Below the pieces are notes generated by a model. That model made no database searches, was not told where the DNA came from, and saw nothing but the letters and a program-made list of their open reading frames with translations. The position numbers and the translations under genes are program-made. Positions 14,404-23,217 of a stretch of 33,071 bases of DNA are shown here, piece by piece. This stretch comes from Deltaproteobacteria bacterium (lineage in GTDB: Bacteria > Desulfobacterota > Syntrophobacteria > BM002): positions 1 to 33,071 of the forward strand of contig JAJDNB010000061.1 in the NCBI GenBank assembly GCA_022340905.1, given 5' to 3'. The first letter of the stretch is position 1. Every line of letters begins with the position of its first letter.

Positions 14404-16614
14404 TTAAAATGCTGACTCCTCAGGAGTTACCTCGCCAGTCTCGTCGACTGTGGTTCCCTCGGTTATTGGAGGCGCGCCCATCACCGCGGGTTGTTCGGTG
14501 ACCTCAGCAGCAGTCTCTTCCAGAGGGGCTGACTCGACGGTGGTTTCCTCGATTACTTGTGAAGCATCCGTCACCACGGGTTGTTCGGCGACCTCAGCAG
14601 CAGTCTCTTCCACAGGAGCTGTCTCGACGGTCCCTTCGGTAGTGGTTTCCTCGGTTATTAGAGAAGCATCCGTCACCGCGGATTGTTCGGTGACCTCAGC
14701 AGCAGTATCTTCCACAGGAGCTGTCTCGACGGTGGTGGTTTCCTCGGTTATTTGAGGAGCATCCGTCCCCGCGGATTGTTCGGTAACCTCAGCAGTAGTC
14801 TCTTTCACGGAGGTTGTCTCGACGGTCCCTTCGGTAGTAGTTTGCTCTACTTCTTGCACCACTTGGTCGCTGCCTTCATCAACCGATTCAAATACCGCCT
14901 TCTCCTCAGTCGATGTCGTTGCAGTATCTTCCTTTGAATCATCGCCAGGCCACACCACATCTAGAGTTTGCCAGGCCTGACTGTCTGGCTGGTCTGACTC
15001 TATGGTCAGGCAATAATCAGTCTTATAGAAGCGGAGGAGTGGTCGAATTACCATGACGTAATAGTAGCCGTCCTCCGGCAGATCTGCCGACATATCAAAG
15101 GGCATCTGATCTTTCTTTCTTGCCCTGAAGTCCACATTGGGAATCGCATCTCGAATGCCCAGGAAAACCCGCCCCTTGCCTCTATAGTTCAGCCAGTACT
15201 GAACCAGTGGGCTTAGTGCGGTCTCCTCGCCAGCCACCGCAGCCTCCTCTCCCTCTGGTGCCAGTCTCAAGGTGACTTTTTCACCTGCCTTGCCCTGAAA
15301 CTTGAACAGACCGATGGCGCGATGCAAGGGGTTATTTTTAAGTTTGAGCTTGGAGAGTTTTGGAGTGTCAGTTTCAGAACTGGCAGCAGTTGTGCCGGTA
15401 AGGGTCGAAGAACAAAGGGTTTTTACTGGCTCTTCATCCGGGGGAGCCTCCCCAACCACAAAGGTCAGGCCGCTTACCCCGGCTATGGGCTCACCGATGA
15501 ACCCAACTTCGGCAGTGGAAAGGTCCGCTACATTGAAAAGATTCCCTGAGCGATCAATACCGTAGAGAAGGTCCTTATCGCTGAAATCGAGAGCCATGAT
15601 GTCTTGGGATAAACCAGTAAGCGGTACTTTTACAGATTCAACGGGTGACAAAGTCAGATCAAATTTGATCAAATAGGTTCCGCTTGCTCCATACAGTTTC
15701 TTTTCAACTGGATGGTATGCTAGACTTCTGGTGAGCGGAATTTCTGAGGATGAGGACAGGACGACAGGTGCTGTGGCACCAGTCGCCTGATCGATAGTCA
15801 CAAGAGTGTATTTTTCAAAGCCGGATTCATCGTATTCAACATAAACTCCGTAGAGTGTATCGTTAACCAATTCGAGAGCAAGAAAGCCCCCAAGCTCGTA
15901 ATTAAAGGACTTAATTTCAGCACCTGTATTCGGGTCAACTACTATTATGCGGCCGGGAATATTATCGATTGTCACAAAGAGCACTTTGTTACCAGGGTCA
16001 TATTCTATGTCGGCTATGTTGCCGTACTCAAAGGGGAAACGAACTTTGCTCGCCCCGTCCGCAGGATTGATATTGAGAAGAGAGCCGGGGTCGGAGCCAG
16101 TGGCACCCAAGAGATCACCTAACTTGACTGGTTCTACCGGAACCGGGGGGATCGAAGGATCAGAGCAACCGAGGAAAAGGTTGTAACTGCCGGTATCACC
16201 ACCTGCACCGCTCGTTTGAGCACTGATAGCAAAGTAATAGGTCCCATCCACATCAACAGTGATCTCAAGATAAGGGTCTACACCAAGTTCCTCTCCTGGC
16301 GCTGGGGAATCATCACTGGCATCGACTGGCATCGCTGTGCTATCGAAAACTTCCAACAAGGAGTCAAGGGCCGAAAGATCATCGGTGTCGACATCTATGG
16401 TCAGGACTTGGCCGGCCACAAGATCGATGGAGTAATAATCAACTTCATCAGCTGAAGTAATTTCCCCATTCCAACTTGTTGGAGGATCAGCGCAGGTAAC
16501 AGCAGTTGCATTGATGAAATCTGAATCAGTAGGTTCGGCCGCATGAACTCCTGGCACAGCGCCACATAATAAAATGATAAGAGCAAGTAGGAATCGTCTA
16601 AACGTGGGTTTCAT
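14404..16614 (-). CDS. Secreted PPC-domain / beta-propeller-like protein with Thr/Glu-rich repeat tail
   Basis: The ATG at 16614 has AGGGGG 7 bases before it and starts a signal peptide (MKPTFRRFLLALIILLCGAV, cleavage after VHA at about residue 25). Residues about 28-145 read as a PPC domain (GEITSADEVDYYSIDLVAGQ, then DGTYYFAISA). About 160-410 has repeated strands such as ALELVNDTLYGVYVE and SLAYHPVEKKLYGASG, suggesting a propeller. About 425-580 resembles a second PPC-like domain (FKFQGKAGEKVTLRL, DGYYYVMVIRP). The last 140 or so residues are four Thr/Glu/Val-rich repeats, probably disordered. No sortase, PEP-CTERM or lipobox signal is visible. Function is not recognised; it is probably an exported surface or matrix protein. 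It is preceded by a sigma-54 promoter and upstream sites shared with the gene at 28410-29297. Confidence 0.75.
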   Translation of the reverse strand: MKPTFRRFLLALIILLCGAVPGVHAAEPTDSDFINATAVTCADPPTSWNGEITSADEVDYYSIDLVAGQVLTIDVDTDDLSALDSLLEVFDSTAMPVDASDDSPAPGEELGVDPYLEITVDVDGTYYFAISAQTSGAGGDTGSYNLFLGCSDPSIPPVPVEPVKLGDLLGATGSDPGSLLNINPADGASKVRFPFEYGNIADIEYDPGNKVLFVTIDNIPGRIIVVDPNTGAEIKSFNYELGGFLALELVNDTLYGVYVEYDESGFEKYTLVTIDQATGATAPVVLSSSSEIPLTRSLAYHPVEKKLYGASGTYLIKFDLTLSPVESVKVPLTGLSQDIMALDFSDKDLLYGIDRSGNLFNVADLSTAEVGFIGEPIAGVSGLTFVVGEAPPDEEPVKTLCSSTLTGTTAASSETDTPKLSKLKLKNNPLHRAIGLFKFQGKAGEKVTLRLAPEGEEAAVAGEETALSPLVQYWLNYRGKGRVFLGIRDAIPNVDFRARKKDQMPFDMSADLPEDGYYYVMVIRPLLRFYKTDYCLTIESDQPDSQAWQTLDVVWPGDDSKEDTATTSTEEKAVFESVDEGSDQVVQEVEQTTTEGTVETTSVKETTAEVTEQSAGTDAPQITEETTTVETAPVEDTAAEVTEQSAVTDASLITEETTTEGTVETAPVEETAAEVAEQPVVTDASQVIEETTVESAPLEETAAEVTEQPAVMGAPPITEGTTVDETGEVTPEESAF
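14440..14860 (-). repeat. Tandem repeats coding for the Thr/Glu-rich tail
   Basis: Four imperfect units of about 90-100 bp encode variants of VETAPVEETAAEVTEQPAVT. At the DNA level CTCAGCAGCAGTCTCTTCCA-type blocks recur near 14505, 14599, 14697 and 14789. The number of units probably varies between strains. Confidence 0.75.
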
Positions 16615-16677
16615 TGTACATCCCCCTGCATTGGGATACCCCAAAATAAGGTTAGTCTTGCGTACGGTCCCTCTCTC

Positions 16678-16693
16678 GCAAAAGTGGTGCCAA
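16678..16693 (-). promoter_or_regulatory. Sigma-54 promoter of the PPC/propeller secreted protein
   Basis: The minus strand reads TTGGCACCACTTTTGC: TGGCAC-N5-TTGC with 10 bases between GG and GC, a near-perfect sigma-54 match. Transcription would start near 16666, about 52 bases before the ATG at 16614. Confidence 0.8.
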
Positions 16694-16778
16694 GAAATTT
16701 ACGTATAAAAATATTAGAAAAATCATATACTTATCTGTACGAAGGTAATTCGACCGGTTATGGCCAAATTTTCATATA

Positions 16779-16818
16779 TTGCCAATTGACCAGATATTGT
16801 TTGGCCAAAAGGCCAAAT
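16779..16818. promoter_or_regulatory. Putative enhancer sites for the 16678 sigma-54 promoter
   Basis: TTGGCCAAAAGGCCAAAT (16801-16818) starts exactly 108 bp from the promoter edge. A weaker related site, TTGCCAATTGACCAG, begins at 16779, 22 bp closer. The strong site matches two sites upstream of the 29297 gene over 18 positions (consensus yTGRCCAAAwkGCCAAwk). A further partial copy, TGGCCAAA, lies at 16761-16768. Confidence 0.65.
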
Positions 16819-17182
16819 GGAAGGGTTTGTAAAAAACCAGAGGAGGTATTCAGGCTTTCAGGAGGAAGGGTTAAAGGTATTACTTCTATTCAATTATATA
16901 TTTAATATTTCATTACTTTTTATCAATGATACTACTAAGACTAGAGTAAATTTGGACTCCAATTTAGTGAAGCGTTCGGACCTGCTGGACTGCCAGAAGA
17001 AGGTTGGTTCAAGGTTGCTCACTGCGTGATAAAAGAGGGATAAATGTGAAAACTTTTTCCCTTTTTATCTTTATCAACATTACTTATGCATATAACTAAT
17101 GCCATCGGATAAGGCTAACTGACACAACTCGAAGAACAAGTGAACAAGCTTCCTTTCATTAATTAGTGTGCATCAATACATA
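16819..17182. other. Intergenic region without a convincing gene
   Basis: AT-rich sequence with stop codons in most frames. A 70-codon plus-strand frame at 16817-17029 has no ribosome-binding site or recognisable motif. The word GTGAAAACTTTTTCC occurs at about 17046 and again at about 17408, nearer the peptidase gene. The meaning of this direct repeat is unknown. Confidence 0.4.
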
Positions 17183-17302
17183 TCTTTCCCCTCCCCTGGC
17201 GGGAGGGGATGAAGGGGAGGGGGGAATAATAAATGGTTTAAATTCCTATTGTTAGATCACCCCCACCTTTATCCTCCCCCGTCGAGGGGGAGGAGTCTTT
17301 AA
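17183..17302. repeat. Dual G/C-rich hairpin intergenic repeat, copy B (inverted, interrupted)
   Basis: The hairpin CCCCTCCC (17188-17195) with GGGAGGGG (17201-17208), and the hairpin CCTCCCCC (17273-17280) with GGGGGAGG (17286-17293). Compared with copy A (8122-8220) it is in the opposite orientation and has about 30 extra AT-rich bases at about 17225-17255 between GGGGAGGGGG and ATCACCCCCACC. Confidence 0.75.
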
Positions 17303-17484
17303 GGTTTCTGGATGGAGACTACTTAAAGTTTTTTGAGCGGTTTTAAAGTGACATTAGGTGGCTAGGGTTAATGCTCCAGTGGGCTGAGCAATAAAGTTCG
17401 CTTCTGTGTGAAAACTTTTTCCACTTCGCCTTCCACCTCAGCGTTACATTGACACTCCCCCAGGGCCGTGATAGATAGGTGACC

Positions 17485-18825
17485 ATGTGGAAGAAGAAGC
17501 GGCAAAACGTCTATTTGGAGCAAAAACAAAGGTTTCGAAGGCGACTGTTTGCCGGGTTCATCATTGTGCTCGTCTCACTAGGAGCATTTGTTTTAACCAT
17601 AGGGGCACGGAAGGAACCTACCCCGAAAAGTTCACCCACGGTCATCTATCCGGGCAGATTCACCGAAAAGAAGAATTTCCGCCAGTCTGTCCGCAGGGTG
17701 ACGCATTCAATCAGAAGGGGAGACAGTCTTTACCAAATACTCGTCAGTGATGGAGTTGATCTTGGAGAGGTGGGCGACCTTCTGGAAGTCTGTAAGTCTC
17801 TGCCTGAACTCAACGGGTTAAGACCGGGTGAACTTCTAAACCTCTTCTTCGCTGTAGCGGACCAGCAGTTGACCAAGATTCGTTACCACCACAGCGGTGA
17901 CAAGGTGTTGACCCTTGTCCACGGGGACCATGGCTGGATAACCAGTCAATACACAGAGCCGCCGGTCGTTATTCCAGCTCTGGCGCAGGGCACCATCAAA
18001 GACAGCCTTTATCAAAGTGCAATGGATGAAGAGATTGATTTTGAGCTGGCACTGGAACTTGCCGATATTTTCGCCTGGGACATTGACTTTTTTGTGGATC
18101 TTCGGCCAGGTGACAATTATACTTTTTTATATGAGCAAAAATATAGAGAGGGCAAGTTGGTTGGCAACGGGCGAATTACTGCCGCACACTTCCATAATGA
18201 CTTCACCCGCCATCTGGCCTATTATTATAAGGTTCCCGGTAGAGCTGCTGATTACTATGACCAACAGGGAAAGTCGTTGCGTAAGCAGTTTCTCAAGTCT
18301 CCTCTCCGGTATTCCCGAATCAGCTCCGGGTACTCCCAGCGAAGATTACATCCCATACTGAAGATCTATCGTCCCCACCCTGGGATTGATTACGCAGCAC
18401 CCGTTGGAACGCCTGTAGCGACCGTGGGCGACGGACGAGTGATCTTCAAAGGGTGGAAAAACGGCTACGGGCGCTTTATCGCCATTCGGCATAATAACCG
18501 CTTCACCACCACTTACGGGCATCTATCGCGCTATGCTGCAAAGGTCAAAGTGGGCTCGATGGTGAAGCAGGGTGAGGTCATTGGCTACGTAGGGGCGAGC
18601 GGCCTTGCCAACGGCCCTCATCTGGACTTCCGGATGAAAAAAAATGGCAGCTTTGTCAATCCCCTGAAAATGCGCTTTCCTGCTGCTCGGCCGATTCCAG
18701 AAAGCCACATGCAGGATTTCAAAAAGCGGGTTGCTTCTTTGGAAGAAACGCTCGATCATTTGATTGCGCAGACCGAAGGGCAGAGTGAATCGTCTACGGC
18801 TTTGGCGGTTTCTGAAGGTTTGTGA
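17485..18825 (+). CDS. M23-family (LytM) peptidoglycan endopeptidase
   Basis: An N-terminal cytoplasmic Lys/Arg segment precedes one membrane anchor (FAGFIIVLVSLGAFVLTIGA), then a LysM/OapA-like region (THSIRRGDSLYQILVSDGVD), a Csd3-like middle domain, and a C-terminal M23 domain: YSQRRLHPILKIYRPHPGID, DYAAPVGTPV, FTTTYGHLSRYA and NGPHLDFRMKKNG. Family members cut peptide cross-links in the periplasm. The usual HxH pair is HLD here, with the second zinc-ligand His replaced by Asp (codon at 18625-18627). The ATG at 17485 (MWKKKRQ) is taken as start; a GTG at 17479 has no better site. It lies upstream of a LolA-like gene, 45 bases apart, on the same strand. The overall layout is that of the MepM/YebA group. 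Confidence 0.88.
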   Translation: MWKKKRQNVYLEQKQRFRRRLFAGFIIVLVSLGAFVLTIGARKEPTPKSSPTVIYPGRFTEKKNFRQSVRRVTHSIRRGDSLYQILVSDGVDLGEVGDLLEVCKSLPELNGLRPGELLNLFFAVADQQLTKIRYHHSGDKVLTLVHGDHGWITSQYTEPPVVIPALAQGTIKDSLYQSAMDEEIDFELALELADIFAWDIDFFVDLRPGDNYTFLYEQKYREGKLVGNGRITAAHFHNDFTRHLAYYYKVPGRAADYYDQQGKSLRKQFLKSPLRYSRISSGYSQRRLHPILKIYRPHPGIDYAAPVGTPVATVGDGRVIFKGWKNGYGRFIAIRHNNRFTTTYGHLSRYAAKVKVGSMVKQGEVIGYVGASGLANGPHLDFRMKKNGSFVNPLKMRFPAARPIPESHMQDFKKRVASLEETLDHLIAQTEGQSESSTALAVSEGL

Positions 18826-18870
18826 GGATAGTAGATTATAGCCAGGCATAAAAAACGAAGGAGAAAACCA

Positions 18871-19713
18871 TTGCACCGACTTATCATCTCCATTCTGGGA
18901 TTGATTTTGAGTATCTCTGTCTTGAGACTGGATGTTGCCTATGGCTATTTGCTGCCGCCACAACAGCTCCTGGAGTTTGTCGCCGATAGAACTGACAAAA
19001 TATACAATTTTCGCTTTGAGGCAGAGGTGGAGAGTCCCGATCCCGAGGTGCCAGATTCAATGATTAAGAAAGAAGTGGTGTATTATGCTGCCCGCCCCGA
19101 TTTGCTCCGGCTGGAAACAGAGGGAGAAGTCGATGACTCCACTGTTTTGATTGGAGGAGGGAAAAGACTCGTTCTGCTGAATGGCCAACTCTCAGTCGAA
19201 CCAGCGCGCCATGAGGACATCTTTGCCCTTCTGCTTCATGCTGATTCGCTGCAGACCCTTGAAATGCTCCTTACCGAAGAACACGTGGATTTGAGTCAGG
19301 TACATCTGGGTCGTTTGGGCAAACAAATTGCTTACGTAATCGGCGGCTCGCCTAGGCAGGTGGGGGTGCCTCAGTTTTGGTGTGATAAAGACAACTTCTG
19401 GCCCATAAGGCTCATAGGGCGCAGATCATCTTCTGGTGTCGACGATCTGGTTGACATCCGTTTTCTTGCCTACCAGGAGGTGGCCGGATCAGTCTGGCTG
19501 CCAACCGTCATCGAGTTTTACCGTCAAGATCAGCTTTTTTGTCGGATGACCGTGCAAACCATATCTTTCAACGAACAGCTACCGGATTCGCTCTTCGACA
19601 TGGATAAATTTGTGGTCGAGCACCCTTCACTAGCTCCGCCAACAGAGCCCACCGAGAAACCTGCTGAAGAGCTGGAAGAAATGCGCCGCTATCTTGAGAA
19701 GAAATATGAATAA
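18871..19713 (+). CDS. LolA-like periplasmic protein (outer-membrane lipoprotein sorting-like)
   Basis: The TTG start at 18871 is supported by AAGGAG seven bases upstream. A signal peptide (LIISILGLILSISVLRLDVAYG) is followed by LLEFVADRTDKIYNFRFEAE and then YYAARPDLLRLETEG, arranged as in the open beta-barrel LolA/LolB superfamily. DLVDIRFLAYQEVAGSVWLP near residue 195 is a strand pattern shared with LolA-like proteins. The C-terminus is an acidic charged helix (EELEEMRRYLEKKYE). It follows the M23 peptidase gene, so a role in envelope maintenance is likely. It is not a clear orthologue of classical LolA, and no lipobox is seen. The specific substrate is unknown. Confidence 0.6.
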   Translation: MHRLIISILGLILSISVLRLDVAYGYLLPPQQLLEFVADRTDKIYNFRFEAEVESPDPEVPDSMIKKEVVYYAARPDLLRLETEGEVDDSTVLIGGGKRLVLLNGQLSVEPARHEDIFALLLHADSLQTLEMLLTEEHVDLSQVHLGRLGKQIAYVIGGSPRQVGVPQFWCDKDNFWPIRLIGRRSSSGVDDLVDIRFLAYQEVAGSVWLPTVIEFYRQDQLFCRMTVQTISFNEQLPDSLFDMDKFVVEHPSLAPPTEPTEKPAEELEEMRRYLEKKYE

Positions 19714-19772
19714 CATAGCCGTTTGCGAGCTTCCTCTTTCATTCGATTCAAAAGCTTGTTATCCAAGTTGAA

Positions 19773-19832
19773 TGTGAGATGTGGGATCTGAGATTTCAGG
19801 TAGAGATGTTAAATCTCATATCACATATCACA
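19773..19832. repeat. Imperfect inverted repeat before priA
   Basis: TGTGAGATGTGGGATCTGAG begins at 19773 and its rough complement AAATCTCATATCACATATCA begins at 19811. It belongs to the degenerate short-word intergenic repeats seen throughout the window. It could form a long imperfect hairpin upstream of priA. Confidence 0.5.
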
Positions 19833-19914
19833 CAGCGGATGCAGATCTTGTTTCGTATTCCATATGGTCCAAGGACACAGGGTCTGCCTGGTATCCTGCA
19901 GGTTGAGAGCACAA

Positions 19915-22365
19915 ATGAGCGTGCTTTATGTCGAGGTGGCAGTGGCGCTGCCGGTAATCGGTACCTACTACTACCGAGTGCCCTCAGAGTTGAGGCAGAA
20001 GGTAGCAGTGGGACGACAAGTACTGGTGCCTTTCGGCCGAAGGCGGCTTACAGGATACATTCTCGAAATAAAACAGCAGTTGCCCGCGGATGTGGAGGTT
20101 GCCATCCGCGATATTATTCAGGTACGTACAGAGGAGTGCCATTTCAGCGAACCCCATCTCCCCTTTTATCGGTGGCTAAGCAATTATTATTTGGCCCCTA
20201 TGGGAGAGGTAATCCGGTCAGCTTTGCCAAGAGGGACCAGCACCAGCACCCGCCGAATTGCTGGAATTAGTGAGGCTGGTCTTGTTGCTCTCAGAAAATC
20301 GTCTCTTGAGGACGAAGAGACCGCCGTGCTTTCCTTGCTCCGAGAACACCCCCCAATGACCCTGAAACAGATTCGGAACCGTCTGCCGGATTGCAATGCA
20401 GGACTGATTTGCCGCCGACTCGAACGCAGAGGGTTGATCCTCTGGGAGGATCAGCTGCAAGAGCCCAAGATAAAACCTAGATACTTGAAAATGGTCAGGA
20501 CCTCGCAAGATCTGGATGTGACAAACCTCCATGAACAAGAACTCGAAGCAAAAGAGTTAGAGATACTTACCCTGTTGAAGGCAGGCCCACGTCTTCTCAA
20601 GGATCTCAAAGAACAAGTAGGAAATGGCTATTATTGGATTCGCAAGATGGCAGAGCGAGGACTGCTAACTGTGGGAGCGGAAGAGGTGTATCGGGATCCT
20701 ATGGGTGCAATTGCAGTTGAATCTAGCCCCCCACAAGAGCTCAGTGTCGATCAACAGCAGGCGCTTCAGACCGTCTGCCAGGCCCTGAAAGAGAGAAGTT
20801 TTGCCAGTTTTTTGCTCCATGGAGTCACTGGCAGCGGCAAGACCGAAGTATATCTGGGTGCTACGGCTGAAGCCATGCGCTTGGGCCAGCGAAGTCTGGT
20901 GTTGGTGCCAGAGATTGGACTTACTGCCCAGATGGAGGGACTTTTCCGCCAGCGTTTTCAATCCAAGGTGGCCATCCTACACAGCGGCCTTGGCAGCGGC
21001 GAGCGCAGAGATGAGTGGGTCCGAGTTCGCAGGGGAGAAGTCGATGTGGTAGTGGGCGCCCGCTCCGCACTTTTCGCCCCCCTCGACCTACTGGGTCTCA
21101 TCGTAGTTGACGAGGAACATGACGGCTCATACAAACAGGAAAGAGGTCTTCACTACCACGGGAGAGACGCGGCGGTGATGAGAGCGAAAATGGAACGGGC
21201 TGTTGTAATCATGGGGTCTGCCACACCCGCCCTCTCTTCCTTTTACAATGCCCTCAAGGGTAAGTTTCGTTTGCTCAGCCTGCCTGAACGCATCGATAGC
21301 AGACCTCTGCCCAAGGTAACCATCATAGACATGAGACACCAAAGACAGGGAGATCTTATATCGCAACCCCTGCGCCAGGCCCTGGCCGATACACTTACAC
21401 ACGGCAAACAGGCTCTTTTGCTGATCAACCGCCGAGGGTATGCCAATTTTCTTTTGTGTCGTACCTGCGGTCATGTTAGCCATTGCCCCAATTGTGCCGT
21501 GAGTCTCACCTGGCACCGGACGGGGGAGGAACTGCGCTGTCACTTGTGCGGTCTGGCCATGTCGGTTCCCTCCAGCTGCCCTCAATGTGAAGGCAAAACC
21601 CTGAAACCCTTTGGTTTTGGTACCCAGCGGATAGAAGCGGAGGTAAAGCGTCTTTTGCCGGGGGCCCGGGTGCAGCGCATGGACCGCGACACCACGCGGA
21701 GCAAACAGGCACACAGGAAGCTTCTGAATGATCTTCATCGCGGTCGGACCGACATTCTGGTTGGCACCCAGATGATAGCCAAGGGCCATGATTTTCCCAA
21801 TATTACCTTGGTGGGGGTGGTAAGTGGAGACATTGCTCTCCAATGGCCGGATTTCCGTGCCGCAGAAAATACCTTTCAGGTCTTGACTCAGGTGGCGGGG
21901 CGAGCAGGCCGTGGAGAGAGCCCAGGGAATGTGCTGGTGCAAACGTACAACCCCGGACACTACAGTATTGAGTTTGCCAAGAACCACGATTACCTGGGGT
22001 TTTTCAACGAGGAGATGAATTTTCGTCACGAGCTGGGCTATCCTCCTTACCGACGCCTCATTCTCTTTCAACTCGCGGGCAATGTTGAGGAGAGGACCCA
22101 AGAGGCTGCGCAGTTGCTGGCTGCCAAATGTCAGGAAATATGCGGGAAGCGGTCAGAGTTGTCGCGGGAGTTGGAGATGCTCGGTCCGGTGGCCGCCCCC
22201 CTTGGTAAGGTTAAGGGGAAGCATCGGTGGCAACTTCTGCTCAAGTCGAAAAGGGTGGTCCCCCTACTCGATGTGGGTCGCCAGCTAGTAAATTGGGGCT
22301 ATGGAGAATTCAAGGGATTTGGAGTGAGTTTGACTGCAGATGTGGATCCGATCTCGCTCATCTAG
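19915..22365 (+). CDS. priA: Primosomal replication restart helicase PriA
   Basis: An N-terminal 3'-DNA-binding domain (YVEVAVALPVIGTYYYRVP, RQVLVPFGRRRLTGYI) and winged-helix region precede the helicase core: Walker A GVTGSGKTEVY, LVLVPEIGLTAQM, DEEH box VVDEEHDGSYKQE, and in the C-terminal lobe AKGHDFPNITLVGVV and QVAGRAGRGESPGNV. Eight zinc-binding cysteines lie in CRTCGHVSHCPNC and CHLCG followed by CPQC. It unwinds forked DNA and reloads DnaB to restart stalled replication. The ATG at 19915 (MSVLYVEV) matches family starts; an upstream in-frame start at 19864 would add 17 residues. Length, about 816 residues, is normal. It is separated from the preceding gene by a repeat and may be transcribed alone. 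Confidence 0.97.
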   Translation: MSVLYVEVAVALPVIGTYYYRVPSELRQKVAVGRQVLVPFGRRRLTGYILEIKQQLPADVEVAIRDIIQVRTEECHFSEPHLPFYRWLSNYYLAPMGEVIRSALPRGTSTSTRRIAGISEAGLVALRKSSLEDEETAVLSLLREHPPMTLKQIRNRLPDCNAGLICRRLERRGLILWEDQLQEPKIKPRYLKMVRTSQDLDVTNLHEQELEAKELEILTLLKAGPRLLKDLKEQVGNGYYWIRKMAERGLLTVGAEEVYRDPMGAIAVESSPPQELSVDQQQALQTVCQALKERSFASFLLHGVTGSGKTEVYLGATAEAMRLGQRSLVLVPEIGLTAQMEGLFRQRFQSKVAILHSGLGSGERRDEWVRVRRGEVDVVVGARSALFAPLDLLGLIVVDEEHDGSYKQERGLHYHGRDAAVMRAKMERAVVIMGSATPALSSFYNALKGKFRLLSLPERIDSRPLPKVTIIDMRHQRQGDLISQPLRQALADTLTHGKQALLLINRRGYANFLLCRTCGHVSHCPNCAVSLTWHRTGEELRCHLCGLAMSVPSSCPQCEGKTLKPFGFGTQRIEAEVKRLLPGARVQRMDRDTTRSKQAHRKLLNDLHRGRTDILVGTQMIAKGHDFPNITLVGVVSGDIALQWPDFRAAENTFQVLTQVAGRAGRGESPGNVLVQTYNPGHYSIEFAKNHDYLGFFNEEMNFRHELGYPPYRRLILFQLAGNVEERTQEAAQLLAAKCQEICGKRSELSRELEMLGPVAAPLGKVKGKHRWQLLLKSKRVVPLLDVGRQLVNWGYGEFKGFGVSLTADVDPISLI

Positions 22366-22592
22366 CCAGAATGTTTCATGAATTGCTGTTGCGAGACCAC
22401 GAAGATGGGCGTGCCACCGGGCTAGCGAAGCTTTCAGCTTCGCGGGCGTAAGGCGCAAGGCTTAGGGCGTGGTGCACAACCCTTTGTTAAGGCAGGGAGA
22501 GGGTAAATAGTATTCCACTATTCCACTCGCATTTAGGGTCCCTCTGGGGGCACATGAAGGGTGGGCTCTTAGGCCAGGATTCTTTACTCTCC
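22366..22592. repeat. Intergenic gap with a hairpin and degenerate repeat words
   Basis: GCGAAGCT (22425-22432) pairs perfectly with AGCTTCGC (22436-22443) over a 3-base loop, followed by AAGGCGCAAGGCTTAGGGCG, a word family also found near 4470 and 29610. It lies between convergent priA and the GNAT gene. No U-tract follows, so termination is uncertain. Confidence 0.5.
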
Positions 22593-23132
22593 TTAGATAT
22601 ACATAACCATTATGGTGAGATCTGATTGGTTATTCTCAAAATCTTTCACAAAACCTCTTAGAGAGGCGATTTCATTAAAACCCAGCTTTCTGAATATGGT
22701 GCGGGTTTCTACCGAAGTGGGTGCAATCTCTGCGGTGAGCTGCTCGAGCCCAAAATAGGCGGCTATCTCTATCAGTTCTTGAATAAGACGGGTCGCCAGA
22801 CCTTTTTGTCGGTATTCGGGATCATTGGTGATGCGGATCTCTCCTTGATGTTTGGTCCAACCAATCTGATTAAAATGTAAGGTGGCATTGGCCACAATCC
22901 GTCCATTATCTAAAGCGAGCATTGGCAAGACCACATCATAGTTCAAATCGTAAATCCAGTTTTTAATTACCCTTTCGTCGGTAACGTCATCCTTCAAGCC
23001 CATTCTATCTTCGGGGGGCATCTTCAGAAAATACTCGTGCAAAGCCCTTTGGTCTCCTTTTCTTAGGGGCCTAAGAGTGAGTTCCGTCCCATCCCTCAAA
23101 GTGACTTTCTTCGGATATTCATAAAGGATCAT
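22593..23132 (-). CDS. GNAT-family acetyltransferase
   Basis: A 179-residue single-domain GNAT fold: opening strand TLRDGTELTLRPLRKGDQRAL, acetyl-CoA-binding motif A around GEIRITNDPEYRQKGLATRL (Q/R-x-x-G-x-A loop), and C-terminal TRTIFRKLGFNEIASLRGFV. GAGGAGA precedes the ATG at 23132. It is paralogous to the product of 24416-24964: both open with YPK-V-L-DG, share the acidic PPEDR/PEEDL segment, and end with FVKD-D/I-V. The two flank a thiolase gene. In this family the substrate is usually a protein lysine or small amine; here it cannot be told from sequence. Linkage to acetyl-CoA metabolism suggests acyl-CoA-dependent lysine acetylation. Confidence 0.85.
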   Translation of the reverse strand: MILYEYPKKVTLRDGTELTLRPLRKGDQRALHEYFLKMPPEDRMGLKDDVTDERVIKNWIYDLNYDVVLPMLALDNGRIVANATLHFNQIGWTKHQGEIRITNDPEYRQKGLATRLIQELIEIAAYFGLEQLTAEIAPTSVETRTIFRKLGFNEIASLRGFVKDFENNQSDLTIMVMYI

Positions 23133-23217
23133 CAGTTCTCCTCTTCCAGAAAATTTTCTTTTACATTGTCATTTTGGGCATTTTAGACAATTTAGCTCAC
23201 TTTAGGCATTTGTGACC

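Noticed and set aside
16540..16614. Lipoprotein signal (ILLCG) in the PPC/propeller protein
   Set aside because: The residue before Cys is Leu, not Gly/Ala/Ser, and a good signal peptidase I site (VHA) follows.
16817..17029. Possible 70-codon small gene
   Set aside because: No ribosome-binding site before its ATG, no motif, and it overlaps the putative activator site region.
21127..22101. Minus-strand open frame of 324 codons
   Set aside because: It lies entirely opposite the conserved helicase domain of priA and shows no recognisable motifs.
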